From Notolepis coatsorum (lineage: Eukaryota > Chordata > Actinopteri > Aulopiformes > Paralepididae), in contig OZ020592.1 in NCBI GenBank assembly GCA_963971535.1, forward strand, positions 51,117,125-51,181,124: a DNA stretch of 64,000 bases, read 5' to 3'. Position 1 is the stretch's first letter. Each line of letters starts with the position of its first letter. Of this stretch, positions 1-13,256 are shown one piece after another. The notes below the pieces were generated by a model. That model had not been told where the DNA came from and searched no databases. It saw nothing but the letters and a program-made list of their open reading frames with translations. The position numbers were made by a program, and so were the translations under genes.

Positions 1-598
1 CTCAAACCTACCGAAGTCGGGCCATGTCACCCCACTTCTTAGGGACCTGCACTGGCTCCCGATTGCTGCACGTATCCGCTTCAAGGCCCTCGACCTAGCA
101 TACCGTTTGGCAAAGGGAACCGCTCCCGCCTACCTCCGGTCAATGGTCTCTAACTACACACCCTCAAGACCCCTACGCTCTGCATCTTCTGGCCGCCTCA
201 GACCTACTCCTATCCAAGCTCCCGGAAGGTCATCAAAGAGAAGCCGCCTATTCTCAGTCCTTGCCCCACAATGGTGGAATGAACTACCCACCCCAGTTAG
301 GACAGCCGAATCCCGTCCAATCTTTCGCCGTCGACTAAAGACTCACTTCTTCAACCATTATCTGAAATGATAATAATATAAAAAAAAAAAAAAAAAATCT
401 AACCCTGACTAAGCTTACTGTCATGCACTTGTCCTAATAAACTAACCTACACTGTAACACGCAACACTTTGATAAACATTGTTACTCAGCTGATAGAGTT
501 TTACCCTTCTTGCTGTCTTGTCGTACAGGACTTGTAAGTCGCTTTGGATAAAAGCATCAGCTAAACGACTAAATGTAAATGTAAAGTTTTCATGATAG
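1..598 (+). mobile_element. L2-clade LINE, 3' end (cut by window start)
   Basis: This is the 3' part of a non-LTR retrotransposon: the end of ORF2, a 3' UTR, and a tail ending in two ATGTAAATGTAAA-like units at about 570-585. The tail contains the segment 'gtcgctttggataaaagc', which is common to teleost L2 tails. The same family recurs in reverse orientation at 57164-58062, and the two copies are nearly identical over their shared coding part, so both look fairly recent. The 5' part lies outside the window. Assignment to L2 rests on remembered family resemblance rather than on a search. Confidence 0.85.
2..370 (+). CDS. L2 LINE ORF2, C-terminal fragment
   Basis: The frame is open from the window edge to a stop at 368-370 and encodes the last ~122 residues of an L2-type reverse-transcriptase protein. 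Recognisable pieces are 'HVTPLLRDLHWLPIAARI', 'KGTAPAYLRSMV' and the terminal 'RRLKTHFFNHYLK'. These belong to the region after the RT fingers and palm, so no catalytic motif is visible here. An apparent start at 107 is only an internal TTG. The homologous protein at 57343-58059 shows the preceding residues. It is a 5'-cut fragment with no independent function. Confidence 0.8.
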   Translation, partial: SNLPKSGHVTPLLRDLHWLPIAARIRFKALDLAYRLAKGTAPAYLRSMVSNYTPSRPLRSASSGRLRPTPIQAPGRSSKRSRLFSVLAPQWWNELPTPVRTAESRPIFRRRLKTHFFNHYLK

Positions 599-1043
599 CA
601 TATGATTAAAGGGACAGTTCCAATAGAGCAGAGCGCTTGCTATACTCATATAACTAGGGTTATAGGATAACCTTCGTAATTTCTTTTTCAATCTAATGGA
701 TCAGTCTCCCTTTAATGCTCACATTAACTATATATATAGAGTGAGTTGAGTAAAAAGAAAGTATGACGATGATGATGATGTCTGTGCAACAACAACAACA
801 ACAACAACAACAACACTCTGCTGATTAGGAGACCGGGAAAGCAGTTGCTTAGTAACCACTTTTTTACGATGCCATCCATACTTGTTGTAATGAAAAATGT
901 AACCCACCCCACCAGTGAAGTGCTCCTCAGGACGTCAACGTCACAAGCGATAGATGGGTTCCGAGACACGTGGATTGATCTCGAGGCATAGAGAAAACCA
1001 TTACCAAATAAAACCACACGCTGCGCCAAACACACGCTTGCTC
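599..1043. other. No gene seen
   Basis: AT-rich sequence with a short GATGATGATG run near 769 and an (AAC)n run at 787-816. No coding pattern or transposon end was recognised. Confidence 0.6.
787..816. repeat. (AAC)n microsatellite
   Basis: About ten perfect AAC/CAA units. It creates a poly-Leu reading frame on the other strand, which is not a gene. Confidence 0.95.
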
Positions 1044-3423
<2,380 letters not shown>

Positions 3424-3604
3424 ATTAGGGGGTTAGGGTTAGGGTTACCCAGACAGAAAGATTAGGAGAAGGTAAAATCTCATCCCTGTGCCCGTGCCCA
3501 CCCCAACACTTGCTCAACAGTCCCCTAACCTAACCCCAACCCCAACCCTAACCCTAACCCTAACCCTAACCCTAACCCCAACCCTAACCCTAACCCTAAC
3601 CCTA
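3424..3604. repeat. Interstitial telomere-like repeat, head-to-head
   Basis: A short TTAGGG arm (3424-3446, about three units plus a degenerate one) is followed 76 bp later by a longer CCCTAA arm (3523-3604, about thirteen units, some CCCCAA). Going 5' to 3', the order TTAGGG then CCCTAA is the orientation expected of an end-to-end telomere joining. Insertion during break repair could also leave telomeric repeats inside chromosomes. Confidence 0.85.
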
Positions 3605-4195
3605 CAAACGGACATTTTTGGAATCTTTGATAGATTTGTTGAGTTAGGTTCATAGTGGTATTCATGAAAAAAGAATTGGAACGAAATATTACAAATTAAG
3701 TTTTTTATGACCTTGAACGTGATGCAATCTTTTCATGCACTAACGTGACAACTCTGTCAGTTACTTAACAAGGCACAAGGGTTAAGCCTTGACCACACGC
3801 TGCGCGGTGCTGAAGATCCTAATACATGCAAAGACCGTGCCAAGCTGTCAGAGCAAACGAGAGCCGCCACGACAGTGATACACCTGTAATGCAGATGAAG
3901 AATCCCACGCTTCTTCCGTGGTGAAGGTCAAGCATTCCTCCGCCTACGTCTGTGTTCCAAGGAAGATGTTTCTAATGAAGAGAGTGGCTTCTGGCAACGA
4001 GAGTTTGCCGGATGAGCAGCGGGGACCATCGCTACCCCAGTGTGGTGAGCGTGTCGAGGCTGAGCTCGGGGGAACCTCCCAAGGTCATGCTGCCATCGCC
4101 AGATGGTTTTTGATCTGGAGAAACCTGCTAGCCTCCACTCATACACCACTGACAAGGCATACAACTTTGATGCCATCACCAGTCATACAATCAGT
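3605..4195. other. No gene recognised
   Basis: Unique-looking sequence. A 106-codon frame at 3918-4238 runs into the SINE and has no motif, so I do not call it. Confidence 0.5.
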
Positions 4196-4415
4196 CGGGG
4201 GCAACAGTGGCTCAGGAGGTAGAGCAGTCGTCTGGTAATCAAAAGGTTCCCGGTTTGATTCCCACTCCTCCCGGGCAGCGTGCCGAAGTGTCCTTGAGCA
4301 AGACACTTAACCCTTGGCACCTTGCATGGTTGCCTTCGCTGTCAGTGTGTGAATGTGTGAGTGAGTGGGTGAATGTGAGGAACAAAAATTGTAAAGCACT
4401 TTGGATAAAAAAAAC
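4196..4415 (+). mobile_element. tRNA-headed SINE
   Basis: The head has a polymerase III A-box-like stretch ('gtggctcaggaggtagagc') and a B-box-like stretch ('ggtttgattccc'). Next comes 'gtgtccttgagcaagacac' and a LINE-like 3' tail 'gtaaagcactttggat' ending in a short A run. The same family was split by the gypsy element at 31831-46325. RNA polymerase III SINEs are mobilised by a partner LINE recognising the shared tail. Confidence 0.85.
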
Positions 4416-5008
4416 AGGCAAAATGCCAGTGCACAGGAGATTAAACCGGTGGCACGCATGCTTCTCTTCCTCACCAAGACACAGACAGTTGCACTGGAAC
4501 GGGCCAGAGAAAATGCTGCAGAGTGTGGCCTGCTGTTTGGCGCTATCTCACACAGCTTACTGTTTGGCGAAGACTGGGCGCCAAGTTTGTTTGGATAAAG
4601 TATTTTTGAACACTGCACATCCACAACATAGAGCATTGTTCCCCTCCCCACCCATCGCTCAGTTGCCCCCTCAATCTCTGCCTGAGCTCATGGTAGCCAG
4701 ACTGGCTTTTCCTCAGCATGAGAGTGGCCTGGAATGTGTGTTCTACTGCCTCGCCAAGGCCAGCTCCAAAGGGAGGTGAAGCACTTCTTTCTCCATCAAC
4801 CCCCACGGGTTGTGAAAAGAACGCTTCAGAGGCCGACAATCGTACGGGACCTCGGACGGTGGTGCCCTGTCACATCCGCAGTTGGAGGAGGCGGGACAGG
4901 GACGACTTGTCCACCCCCCCTCTGTGTCTACCACTCACTGTCCCGATACTGCCTCAGCTTCCTACCAGACACATCCGAGCAAGAGGTGGGAGCAATGTAA
5001 GACACATG
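4416..5008. other. No gene recognised
   Basis: Overlapping frames occur on both strands (4543-4839, 4718-5050) but contradict each other and show no domain. Nothing else is seen. Confidence 0.45.
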
Positions 5009-5352
5009 CTTCCCGTAACCCATGCTTCCCATGACCCATGCTTCCCATGATCCATGCTTCCCGTAACCCATGCTTCCTGTAACCCATGCTTCCTGTAACC
5101 CATGCTTCCCTTGATCCATGCTTCCTGTAACCCATGCTTCCCGTGACCCATGCTTCCCATGATCCATGCTTCCTGTAACCCATGCTTCCCGTGACCCATG
5201 CTTCCCATGATCCATGCTTCCCGTGACCCATGCTTCCTGTAACCCATGCTTCCTGTAACCCATGCTTCCTGTAACCCATGCTTCCTGTAACCCATGCTTC
5301 CCATGATCCATGCTTCCTGTAACCCATGCTTCCCGTGACCCATGCTTCCCGT
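5009..5352. repeat. 16-bp minisatellite
   Basis: About 21 units of the consensus CCCATGCTTCCYRTRA, with variation limited to positions 11-16. Because 16 is not a multiple of three and the unit has no stop on the minus strand, all three minus frames stay open and produce His-Gly-rich 'proteins' of 121-177 residues. These are artefacts. Confidence 0.95.
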
Positions 5353-6172
5353 AAATAAAAAAGGTTTGGTCAACGAGCGGCCCATAAAGCAGGGACAGCG
5401 GCCCTCTACTGCCACTGGGCTGGCCCAATCCTATACTGACACTGGGCTGGCCCAATCCCATCTCTTACTGAGACCCACCCTCTCCCTCTCTACATTGTGC
5501 CCCACCCTCTGGCCCACTGCCAGGCACAGGAGCAGGCGTGAGCATGACAGGGCAGAGGGACAGAGTGAGCAGGAAGAGGAGAGTGTAGCTACTCCAGGTA
5601 GGGAATAGTAGTACCTTCATGATTAATAGGGACTCTCAGGGAGAGAGGTAGTGTGTGTGCCATGCCATGGTGATTGAATTGATTCATTAAATGAATGTCG
5701 ATAATAATATGATAACATACTCATAATGCTATCATAAAGTGAGACTGTCAACTACTGCTGGTGGTCTCTCAGTCAGTCAATGTCAAATAGCACAGCATAA
5801 GCTATTGGCATTGTTTTTGTAGCTACTGTAGCATAGTTCCCTAATGCAGTCGCAACTCCGGCTGACTATTCGAACATTATTAACTAGCTAACGTTATTTT
5901 GTCAGCATCGCGTTGGCTAAGCCCACGTTGCTGTGAGTGAGGTCCATATTGTATCATCATAATATTATTAAAATCATTAGTGTAAGGGTTCCCTTGATAA
6001 AGATGCACGAAAAGGCTGTATAATATACAACACCTGTAGCTCAATTGCAAAAATGTATGCGTACTTATGTATTAGCCTACAGGGAAAAAACACATTCACA
6101 ACAGGCAGCAACGTTTATTTCCAGCCAGGTATGGTGGTAACTATTAGGATATGTGACGGTGGCCGACTCAGT
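5353..6172. other. No gene recognised
   Basis: Short frames only. The sequence becomes AT-rich towards the target site of the LINE that begins at 6188. Confidence 0.5.
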
Positions 6173-6187
6173 CACATAAAACGTACT
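6173..6187. repeat. Target-site duplication, left (LINE copy A)
   Basis: Fifteen bases, CACATAAAACGTACT, match CACATAAAACTTACT at 13242-13256 with one mismatch. They bracket the LINE exactly. Confidence 0.85.
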
Positions 6188-6726
6188 ATTTTTTTTTTAT
6201 CAATTTTTTTTAATTATTATTCACATGAAACAAGACAACACATTAAACACAATCACAATACATAGAACTTCACAAGAAAATAACAAAAACAATAATAATA
6301 CAGAATAACAATTTATACAGACAAAGAGAAAAGAAAACAGAGTTCAACCTTCTAAATTTTAAATCCAAGGGGTACTATCTAATAAATGGTCTTTCCCAGT
6401 GTTCAGCCCCGATTCCCGGCTGTGTGACCCTATATTAATAAAACGTACATCTCCAATTCACCACAAGGACCACTTTTTGAGAACACGACCCGAAAACAGA
6501 GCAATGAACCTTCATGACAAAACAAAAACCTGTAGAGGTGTTCCATAGACTCACAGAGACCGTGTAAAAGTGACCAAACAGTGAAGAAATAGTTAAATAG
6601 CTGCCCCCCCATAAAATCCCCAGCTAAACTCAAGAGGACAAGACAAAAGACAAGACAGACAAAACATTTCCTCCTCCCCCTCCCAAGAGACCCCCGGACT
6701 CACCCGAACACGCACCTCAACCCCGC

Positions 6727-9700
6727 TCAGCCGCACACGGCGGTCCTGACCTTTTCGGCTGCTGCAAACCACAGGTCAATACCTGCCTGTCCCACCCCAA
6801 TCACCCGCGCCGTGGATATCTCAAGATAAATCACATCCAATAGCGTGAGGTGGAATCCTTCCACCTCATTGCTATTAGCTTCTTCGCTGCTGTGACACCC
6901 GCTAGGACAACCCTTTTTAGTTGAACGGATGCAGGTAGTGTCGTTATATCATTCAGGAGTAGCGTAACAGCTGTGAATGGGATAGTTAAGCCACACAGAT
7001 CTGAAAGTTTGTCCGTTATTGACCTCCAGAAGCGGGCCACTGGTGGGCAATCCCAATACATATGCATATAAGTGCCAGTGGCCTTTTGAGAGCACAAAGT
7101 GCACAGAGAGTCGGTTATCAGTCCCATAGCAAATAGCTTCCTAGGTGTAAGATAGGTCCTATGAATATAATTAAAATTAATTTGCTGGTGATTGGGGTTG
7201 CGGGAAGATAATGCCACATTTGCCCAAACATCATCCCAGTCAAACTCGGGGTCCAACTCCGGGATATCCACACGCCAGATTGTATCCAATGATACATTTT
7301 TATACGTGGACTGAATTAAGAGCGTATAAAAGTCTGAGACAAACCCTCTGGAGGTCGTCCTGTCCACTATGAGCCTGAAGAAGGGGTGTGGTTGCAAAGC
7401 TTGAGCCCACGGCACGCCATGCGCCCTCAGCGCTGACCTTAGTTGAAGGTAAAGAAAAAAGGACTCGCCGGGAAGATCATAAAATTCTCTTAAGTCCTGA
7501 AACGCACGGAGGCCGTTCTTATCATAAATATCCTCCAGAGTATGAACTCCCCTCCTCTGCCATTGAGGAATATTAACCGGCTTGTGCCCAACAAGTAATT
7601 GCTGGTTATTAAAAATTGGAGAGTCCAGGTGCCATGGGCATTTAACCCCACACGACCTCTGTACATTACGCCACGTTTGGATCACGTGAGTTATGATCGG
7701 TCCATACCTCAGCCGGCATTTCGAAATAGAGACAGTGGAGTACACCACATCCTGCAATCTTAGCGGTGAGACCGCCGCCGCTTCTAAGGTGCGCCAAGAT
7801 ACAGCATCTACAGGGTCTAGCCAGCACATCAGAGGTCTCAGTGAGAAGGACCAAAAATAAAGCTTAAAATCAGGGATTGCGAGGCCCCCATCTTGTTTCC
7901 TACGTTGAGTAGTAGCTCTTTGGATTCTCGGGCGTTTGTTATTCCAGATAAATTTAGATACCATCGATTGTACCTTGCGCCAGTGGTCTATTGGAGGGGG
8001 CAGGGGGAGCATTGAGCTAACAAAATGTATCCTAGGCAGAACGTTCATTTTGATTATGGAAGCTCGGGCTTGTAGGGAGTTAGGAAGGGACGACCATCTG
8101 TCTAGATCCTGGCGTATTTTATCATAAGTACCCGTGAAGTTGTACTTAGTAGTTTGACTCAGCGTGGGGAATATCTCTATACCTAAGTATTTAAAATGTT
8201 CCACTATGGGGATATCAGCTGGTAGTCGTACCGCCTTGGCCAGCTCATTAAGAGGTAGGCAGGCTGATTTGTTCCAGTTAATCTTAAAGCCTGACAATTT
8301 ACCAAAGTCGTAGATTATTTCCAATAATTTTGTGGCCGACCGGGAAGGGTCATCCATAAAAATCAGTAGGTCATCCGCATAGAGAGCAATTTTGTGTGGT
8401 GTATTATTGATCATTATGGGGACGATGTCCTCTGATTGCTTAATAAATTGGGACAATGGTTCGAGGGAAAGCGCGAATAGTCCCGGGCTCAGAGGACAAC
8501 CCTGTCTAGAAGATCTGGAGACTGGGAAAAGTGTGGAACAGTTTTTGCCTGTCAGTATCATTGCCGACGGCGAGGCATACAGGACTTTAATCATATGAAT
8601 AAAATTCTTTCCCAGACCCATGACCTCAAGTACCTTCCACAGGTATGACCATTCTAGTCTGTCAAACGCCTTCATGGCATCCAAAGACAGAACAGTGGAC
8701 GGAGCTGTATTGTCTTTACTGTTATCGACTACATGCAACAGCCTCCTAAGATTATCTGCAGCCAGGCGCCCCGGGATAAAACCAGTTTGATCGCAGTGTA
8801 CCAATACCGTCATAAATCTCTGCAGGCGGCGGGCCAGCACCTTGGCAAACACTTTTAAATCGGCCCAGAGAAGACTCAAGGGCCTATAGCTACCACAATC
8901 ATTGGGATCTTTGTCCTTCTTGAGAAGTAAAGAAATCAGTGCCATGTTGACATCTCTTGAGAACTCCCCCTGTTCGATAGCGTAATTGATCATATCGAGC
9001 ATCAATGGGCCCAGTTGGTCCCAGAAAGCTAAATACACCTCGGGTGGAATACCATCCCAGCCTGGTGCCTTACCCCTCTGCATTTCAGCGATCGTCTCCC
9101 TTAGTTCCATAAGGGTGATCGGTTTCCCCAGTTCCTTAGCCTCTTCCTCAGAAATGTGGGGTATCTCAAGCCCGCCAATGAACGATTCAAATTTATAGTC
9201 GTCGAGATTAACCTCTGAGCTATATAACTGTGAGTAAAACTCTTTAAAAGTGTCGTTGATCTTTTTCGAATCAGTAGTGATTGTACCCTGTCGCGTCTTG
9301 ATCGAGGGGATATCCGAGAAATGATCATTCGAGCGTATTTTCATTGCCAATAGATGGCTAGGCCTGGAGCCGTGAAAGTAGTGATTTTGCCTTGTCCTAT
9401 GTATCAAGAACTCAGACTGTTGTTTAAGTATGGAGTTTATTTCCTTCTTAACTATCTTACGTTGTGTGTTTAGTCGTTCACTATAGTTAGTTTGCAAAGA
9501 TGCGTATAGATCCGCATATAATGTTTCCAGTCCTTCTAGTTTTTTTTATCAGGATTTACGTAAGTTGGAAGAGAAAAGTGTGACATGACCCCTGATAAAT
9601 CCTTTCAATGCGTTCCATAGGACCCTGGGGTCATCGACCGTGCCAGCATTGATCTGCAAGAATTCAGCTAGTTTACTCCCGAACTCAGAGCAGAAATCAT

Positions 9701-10472
9701 CGTTCTTTAATAAGGTTGAGTTAAAACGCCACCTGGGAGCTCTCGTGGAGAGCCTGCCAAAGGTTGCCACAAGGAAAATCCCCTTGTGGTCCGAGAGAGC
9801 CAGGGGAACCAATGAGACGTCGAAACTATCAAACAAATTAGGGGATGCGAATGCATAGTCTATTCGAGAGAAGGTTTTGTGTCTGGCAGACAGGTGAGAG
9901 TAATCCTTGAGGGTGGGATTGGATAAGCGCCATAGGTCTGCGAGCCCAGTGTCCTGGGCCCACATCCTGAGGGCCTTAGAGGACTGTTTTTGGTCGCTTG
10001 TTTCAGAGGGCCCGGACCTATCCATCTCCGCATCCCAGCACGCATTAAAATCGCCACCCACAATGAGAGCGTATCCAGTAAGTTCCAACATATTCTTCGT
10101 GATTGTATTATAGAACGCTGAATCAAATGTGTTAGGGGCATACAATGCTATTATTGCCATCTTCCTATGAGAGAACTCAACTTTTGCTATAGTAATCCTT
10201 CCCTCCGTGTCCGACCACACATCCAGGACTTTGATATCAAGGTTACGTCTTGTAACTATGACGACTCCTTTCGTCTTATCATCGGCTGAGGATGAGGAGA
10301 TAACGTGATATTGTCGATTTGCTAGCCTTGACACATCACCCACCAATAAATGCGTCTCACTAAGGAGAGCAATGTCAATATTTCTTCTCTTCAATAACCA
10401 AAGGACACTGGCACGCTTGTGTGGGGCGTTAAGACCTCCTGCGTTCCAAATTAAAATATTCAATTTAGCCAT
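6727..10472 (-). pseudogene. LINE ORF2: APE endonuclease + reverse transcriptase (broken)
   Basis: ORF2 proteins nick target DNA and copy the LINE RNA there. The frame starts at the ATG at 10472 ('MAKLNILIWNAGGLN'). The endonuclease has 'LLSETHLL', 'GGDFNACWD' and 'LSDHKG'. Two adjacent in-frame stops, TGA TAA, lie at 9546-9551. The same frame then continues without another break through the RT ('YADDLLIFM', 'RQGCPLSPGLFAL') and a C-terminal cluster 'CTLCSQ...HMYWDC' to about 6853. There a frameshift moves the last ~40 residues ('LTLLDVIYLEIST') into another frame ending near 6727. An ATG further upstream is not needed. The N-terminal 309 residues and the following 888 residues are one former protein, not two genes. 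Confidence 0.9.
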
Positions 10473-12160
10473 GGTCAAGTTTGTCTAAATGCGTAGAGAA
10501 CATACCAGTGCAGCCAGGCTGAGTACAGAGGCGCTGATCCAGGCGGGCCCAGACGGTCAATCCCAGGAGTTCAGAGGAGGAACAATTACACACATATAAG
10601 ACAACAGTACATAAAACACATAAAAATACCACCCCAGTTACAACCCCCCCTCCTTCTACTCTAAACCCTAACCCACCCGTCCTATTATAAGCCCTCCTAT
10701 ACCCACTCTCCAATCCCCTCCCTATGCCCCATCCACTAAGGATGGTCATCTTCCTATCATTTCCCACTGGAGTCAAGGATCCAATAAGACGCTCCCCACT
10801 CCGACCCCCCTCTAGATAAACCCCTGATTAAACCCCCACTAGTCCAATAAACACAAATAATAATAAAAATAAAATTCAATAAAGATATCGGTCGAAAACC
10901 ACCTGAGCCTTGGCCCTAACATGAGATAACCATAATGGAAAAAATGGATAAAGGAAAATTCAACACAAAATTAAATTAAAGCATACCAGCAGATAGTCTA
11001 AAGCAGGATCGGATCACAGGCAAATTGTGCAAACAGATGTCATTTAAACAATGGCAATAATAAGAAAGGGAAAAAAGGGGGTTATGGTCAAAGTGCACAC
11101 CTGTAACAGCCCCTCTGAACAGGCACAACGGTTGGAATGACATAACCTATGTAAGAATAGAATTAAACACATTCATTAACCCGGGAATGGTAATAAGCAA
11201 TACCTGACACAACCTGTTATCATATATTGTTTCAATAAAGATATCGGTCGAAAACCACTGTGAGCCTTGGCCCTAACATGAGATAACTATAATGGAAAAA
11301 ATAGCCATTATTATATAATAACTCAACATCAACCCTGCAACCATCTACTTCCAAGTCTGCGCATCAACGTCGCAATGTTATAGCACAAATGGATAAAGGA
11401 AAATTCAAAACAAAATTAAATTAAAGTATACCAGCAGATAGTCTAAGGCAGGATCGGATCACAGGTAAATTGTGCAAACAGATGTCATTTAAACAACGAC
11501 AATAATAAGAAAGGGAAAAAAGTGGGGTTATGGTCAAAGTGCACACCTGTAAGTGCCCCTCTGATCAGGCACAACGGCTGGAATGACATAACCTTTGTAA
11601 GAATAGAATTAAACACATTCATTAACCCGGGGATGGTAATAAGCAATACCTGACACAACCTGTTATCATATATTGTTTATATATATATTCAACCGATCTT
11701 CTCCTACCGGAGCCCAAAGCTCAAAACAGCCTGGATATAAAAATAAAAGAATACAAGAAGTTAGTTAAGGACCCGATCACTGTTGAATTGTGCGAACCGA
11801 TGACACTTAAACAGCAACAACAACCAAAGTGCGTAAATATTAACGGGTCTTGAATGTCTCAGCGCAGACGTTAGACGCAGCCCGCTAGCTAGCCCGAGGC
11901 TAGCGCGTAAACTAGTGATGAATCCCGATAGCACGTTAGAGTCTGTTATGTACATTGTTCAGCTAGCTCGTTAGCTTCCAAAGAGGCGATACACAAGTAT
12001 GACCATGAGGTCAGCATTAGCAAGTAACAGAAGTCATTGGGAAGCCCCGCTAGTTGGATGGGCAGTGGACAGTTAGCATGTCTAGGCATGACAGCATGAA
12101 TAGCCGGCCCTATCAATGTATTCAGGCCCACATCGCCAAGTCACTCACCCGTCATAGATA
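10473..12160 (-). other. LINE copy A inter-ORF spacer
   Basis: About 1.7 kb without a supported frame separates ORF1 and ORF2. It is unusually long for an L1-type spacer, partly because of the tandem duplication at 10875-11678. ORF2 therefore probably needed reinitiation or a separate start. How it was translated cannot be told from sequence. Confidence 0.6.
10875..11678. repeat. Tandem duplication inside LINE spacer
   Basis: Copy 1 (10875-11230) and copy 2 (11231 to about 11678) both begin 'ttcaataaagatatcgg' and share the order of all landmarks. Copy 2 carries an extra ~88-bp segment at about 11302-11389 and scattered substitutions. The period is 356 bp apart from that insertion. Confidence 0.9.
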
Positions 12161-13066
12161 TCAAGCTACAGTCTCGGCTATCCCCTCGAGATATTCCTTC
12201 GCTTTAGCCAACGACCAAAATGAACGCCGACCATCGACCTTATCCAACACAGATCATTTCGCGGGAGCGAATAGCGTGGGCCTCAGGCCTAGTTTCCATA
12301 GCTTGGACAGGACCACTTTGTATTCGCCTCTCTGTGCTTGAACCTCCGGCGTAAAGTCTTCGAAAATGGCCACTTTGTGATCGCCCAGCCTTAGATTACC
12401 CCTTCTGGCACGAGCCGACCGCATGATGAGTTCTCTCTGCTGTAGCCTGTTCAGCTTGACAATGATGGGCCTCGGTTCCTTGTTCACTCCAGGAGTGGTC
12501 CTGCCCGCTCTGTAGGCCGATTCACATACGGGAGGGGAGGGGAGGACGTCATTCCCCAGTATTACTTGCAGCAATTCCGGCATGGTCTCAGAGAGACGGC
12601 CTTCCCCGCTGCCCTCCGGTACTCCAACAATCCTGATGTTGTAGCGTCTCTCCCGGGACTGTATTTCCACAATTACCGACTGTAGTTTGGCAACTTCGGC
12701 CTGCCTAGCCAGCAGGGAGAGCTCCAGATCCGCCATCTTCTCGCCCTGTAATGAGGCCTCCGTCGTTAGCGCAGCTAGTTCGATAGCATTAGCCGAGGAG
12801 ACAGCGTGCAGCGACTCCATCTTGTCTATCAACGGGACGACCGCCAACCTTATTTCCTCTGATATCTCTCGATGAAGGTTATCACAAAAATCCGCCAGCA
12901 CTTTTCTTTGTGTTTCAGCGAAGCGTGTCTCAGATTCTGCATGGAGCTTGGTCATGACCGAGAGCACAGCTTCGCTTATCTCCCCGACACCGGGCGATGG
13001 TGCGGCCAGGCCCGGTGGTGGTTTGCTGGCTGGAGCGCTCATGGATCTGGTTTCCACCACCGACAT
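12161..13066 (-). pseudogene. LINE ORF1 RNA-binding protein (one nonsense codon)
   Basis: ORF1 of L1-type LINEs makes a coiled-coil trimeric RNA chaperone. I place the start at the ATG at 13066 ('MSVVETRSMSAP'). An Ala/Glu/Leu-rich coiled coil spans roughly residues 40-140, followed by the RRM-like core ('RRYNIRIVGVPEG', 'VCESAYRAGR', 'PIIVKL') and the C-terminal domain ('VAIFEDFTPEVQAQR'). A TGA at 12254-12256 interrupts the frame after 'LFAPAK'. The same frame then continues 30 codons ('RRSFWSLAKAKEYLEGIAE') to the natural stop at 12161-12163. This is a single-point nonsense break. Confidence 0.88.
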
Positions 13067-13241
13067 CGCAGAAAGTCGAAAAAAGTTGACGACAGTAGTT
13101 GAAACTCGACGACTTAACAAGCAGACAAAAAACAAATAAAAATAAAATAAATACTAATGGGGAAAAACGTATATTCCGCACGGTAGAAGGGAGCTCACGT
13201 GAAACACGTCTACTCCATAATCGCCAAGCTCCGCCCCCCCC

Positions 13242-13256
13242 CACATAAAACTTACT
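13242..13256. repeat. Target-site duplication, right (LINE copy A)
   Basis: Matches 6173-6187 in 14 of 15 positions. The first C could belong to the element's C run. Confidence 0.85.

Larger units (their letters stand above)
6188..13241 (-). mobile_element. Full-length L1/Tx1-like LINE, copy A (decayed)
   Basis: A 7.05-kb non-LTR retrotransposon on the minus strand. Its 5' end is marked by a G run (C run at 13233-13242 on the plus strand), then ORF1 (13066 to 12161), a long spacer with an internal duplication, ORF2 (10472 to about 6727), a ~540-base 3' UTR and an A-rich tail. The paired 15-bp duplications show that it is a complete insertion, not 5'-truncated. The two-ORF layout, APE endonuclease and C-terminal CCHC cluster fit the L1/Tx1 group. 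It shares family-level similarity with copy B (34201-41478) but is clearly a different subfamily. Confidence 0.9.

Noticed and set aside
4928..5461. 177-, 153- and 121-codon His/Gly repeat proteins on the minus strand
   Set aside because: All three frames of a 16-bp minisatellite are open at once. Nothing else supports coding.
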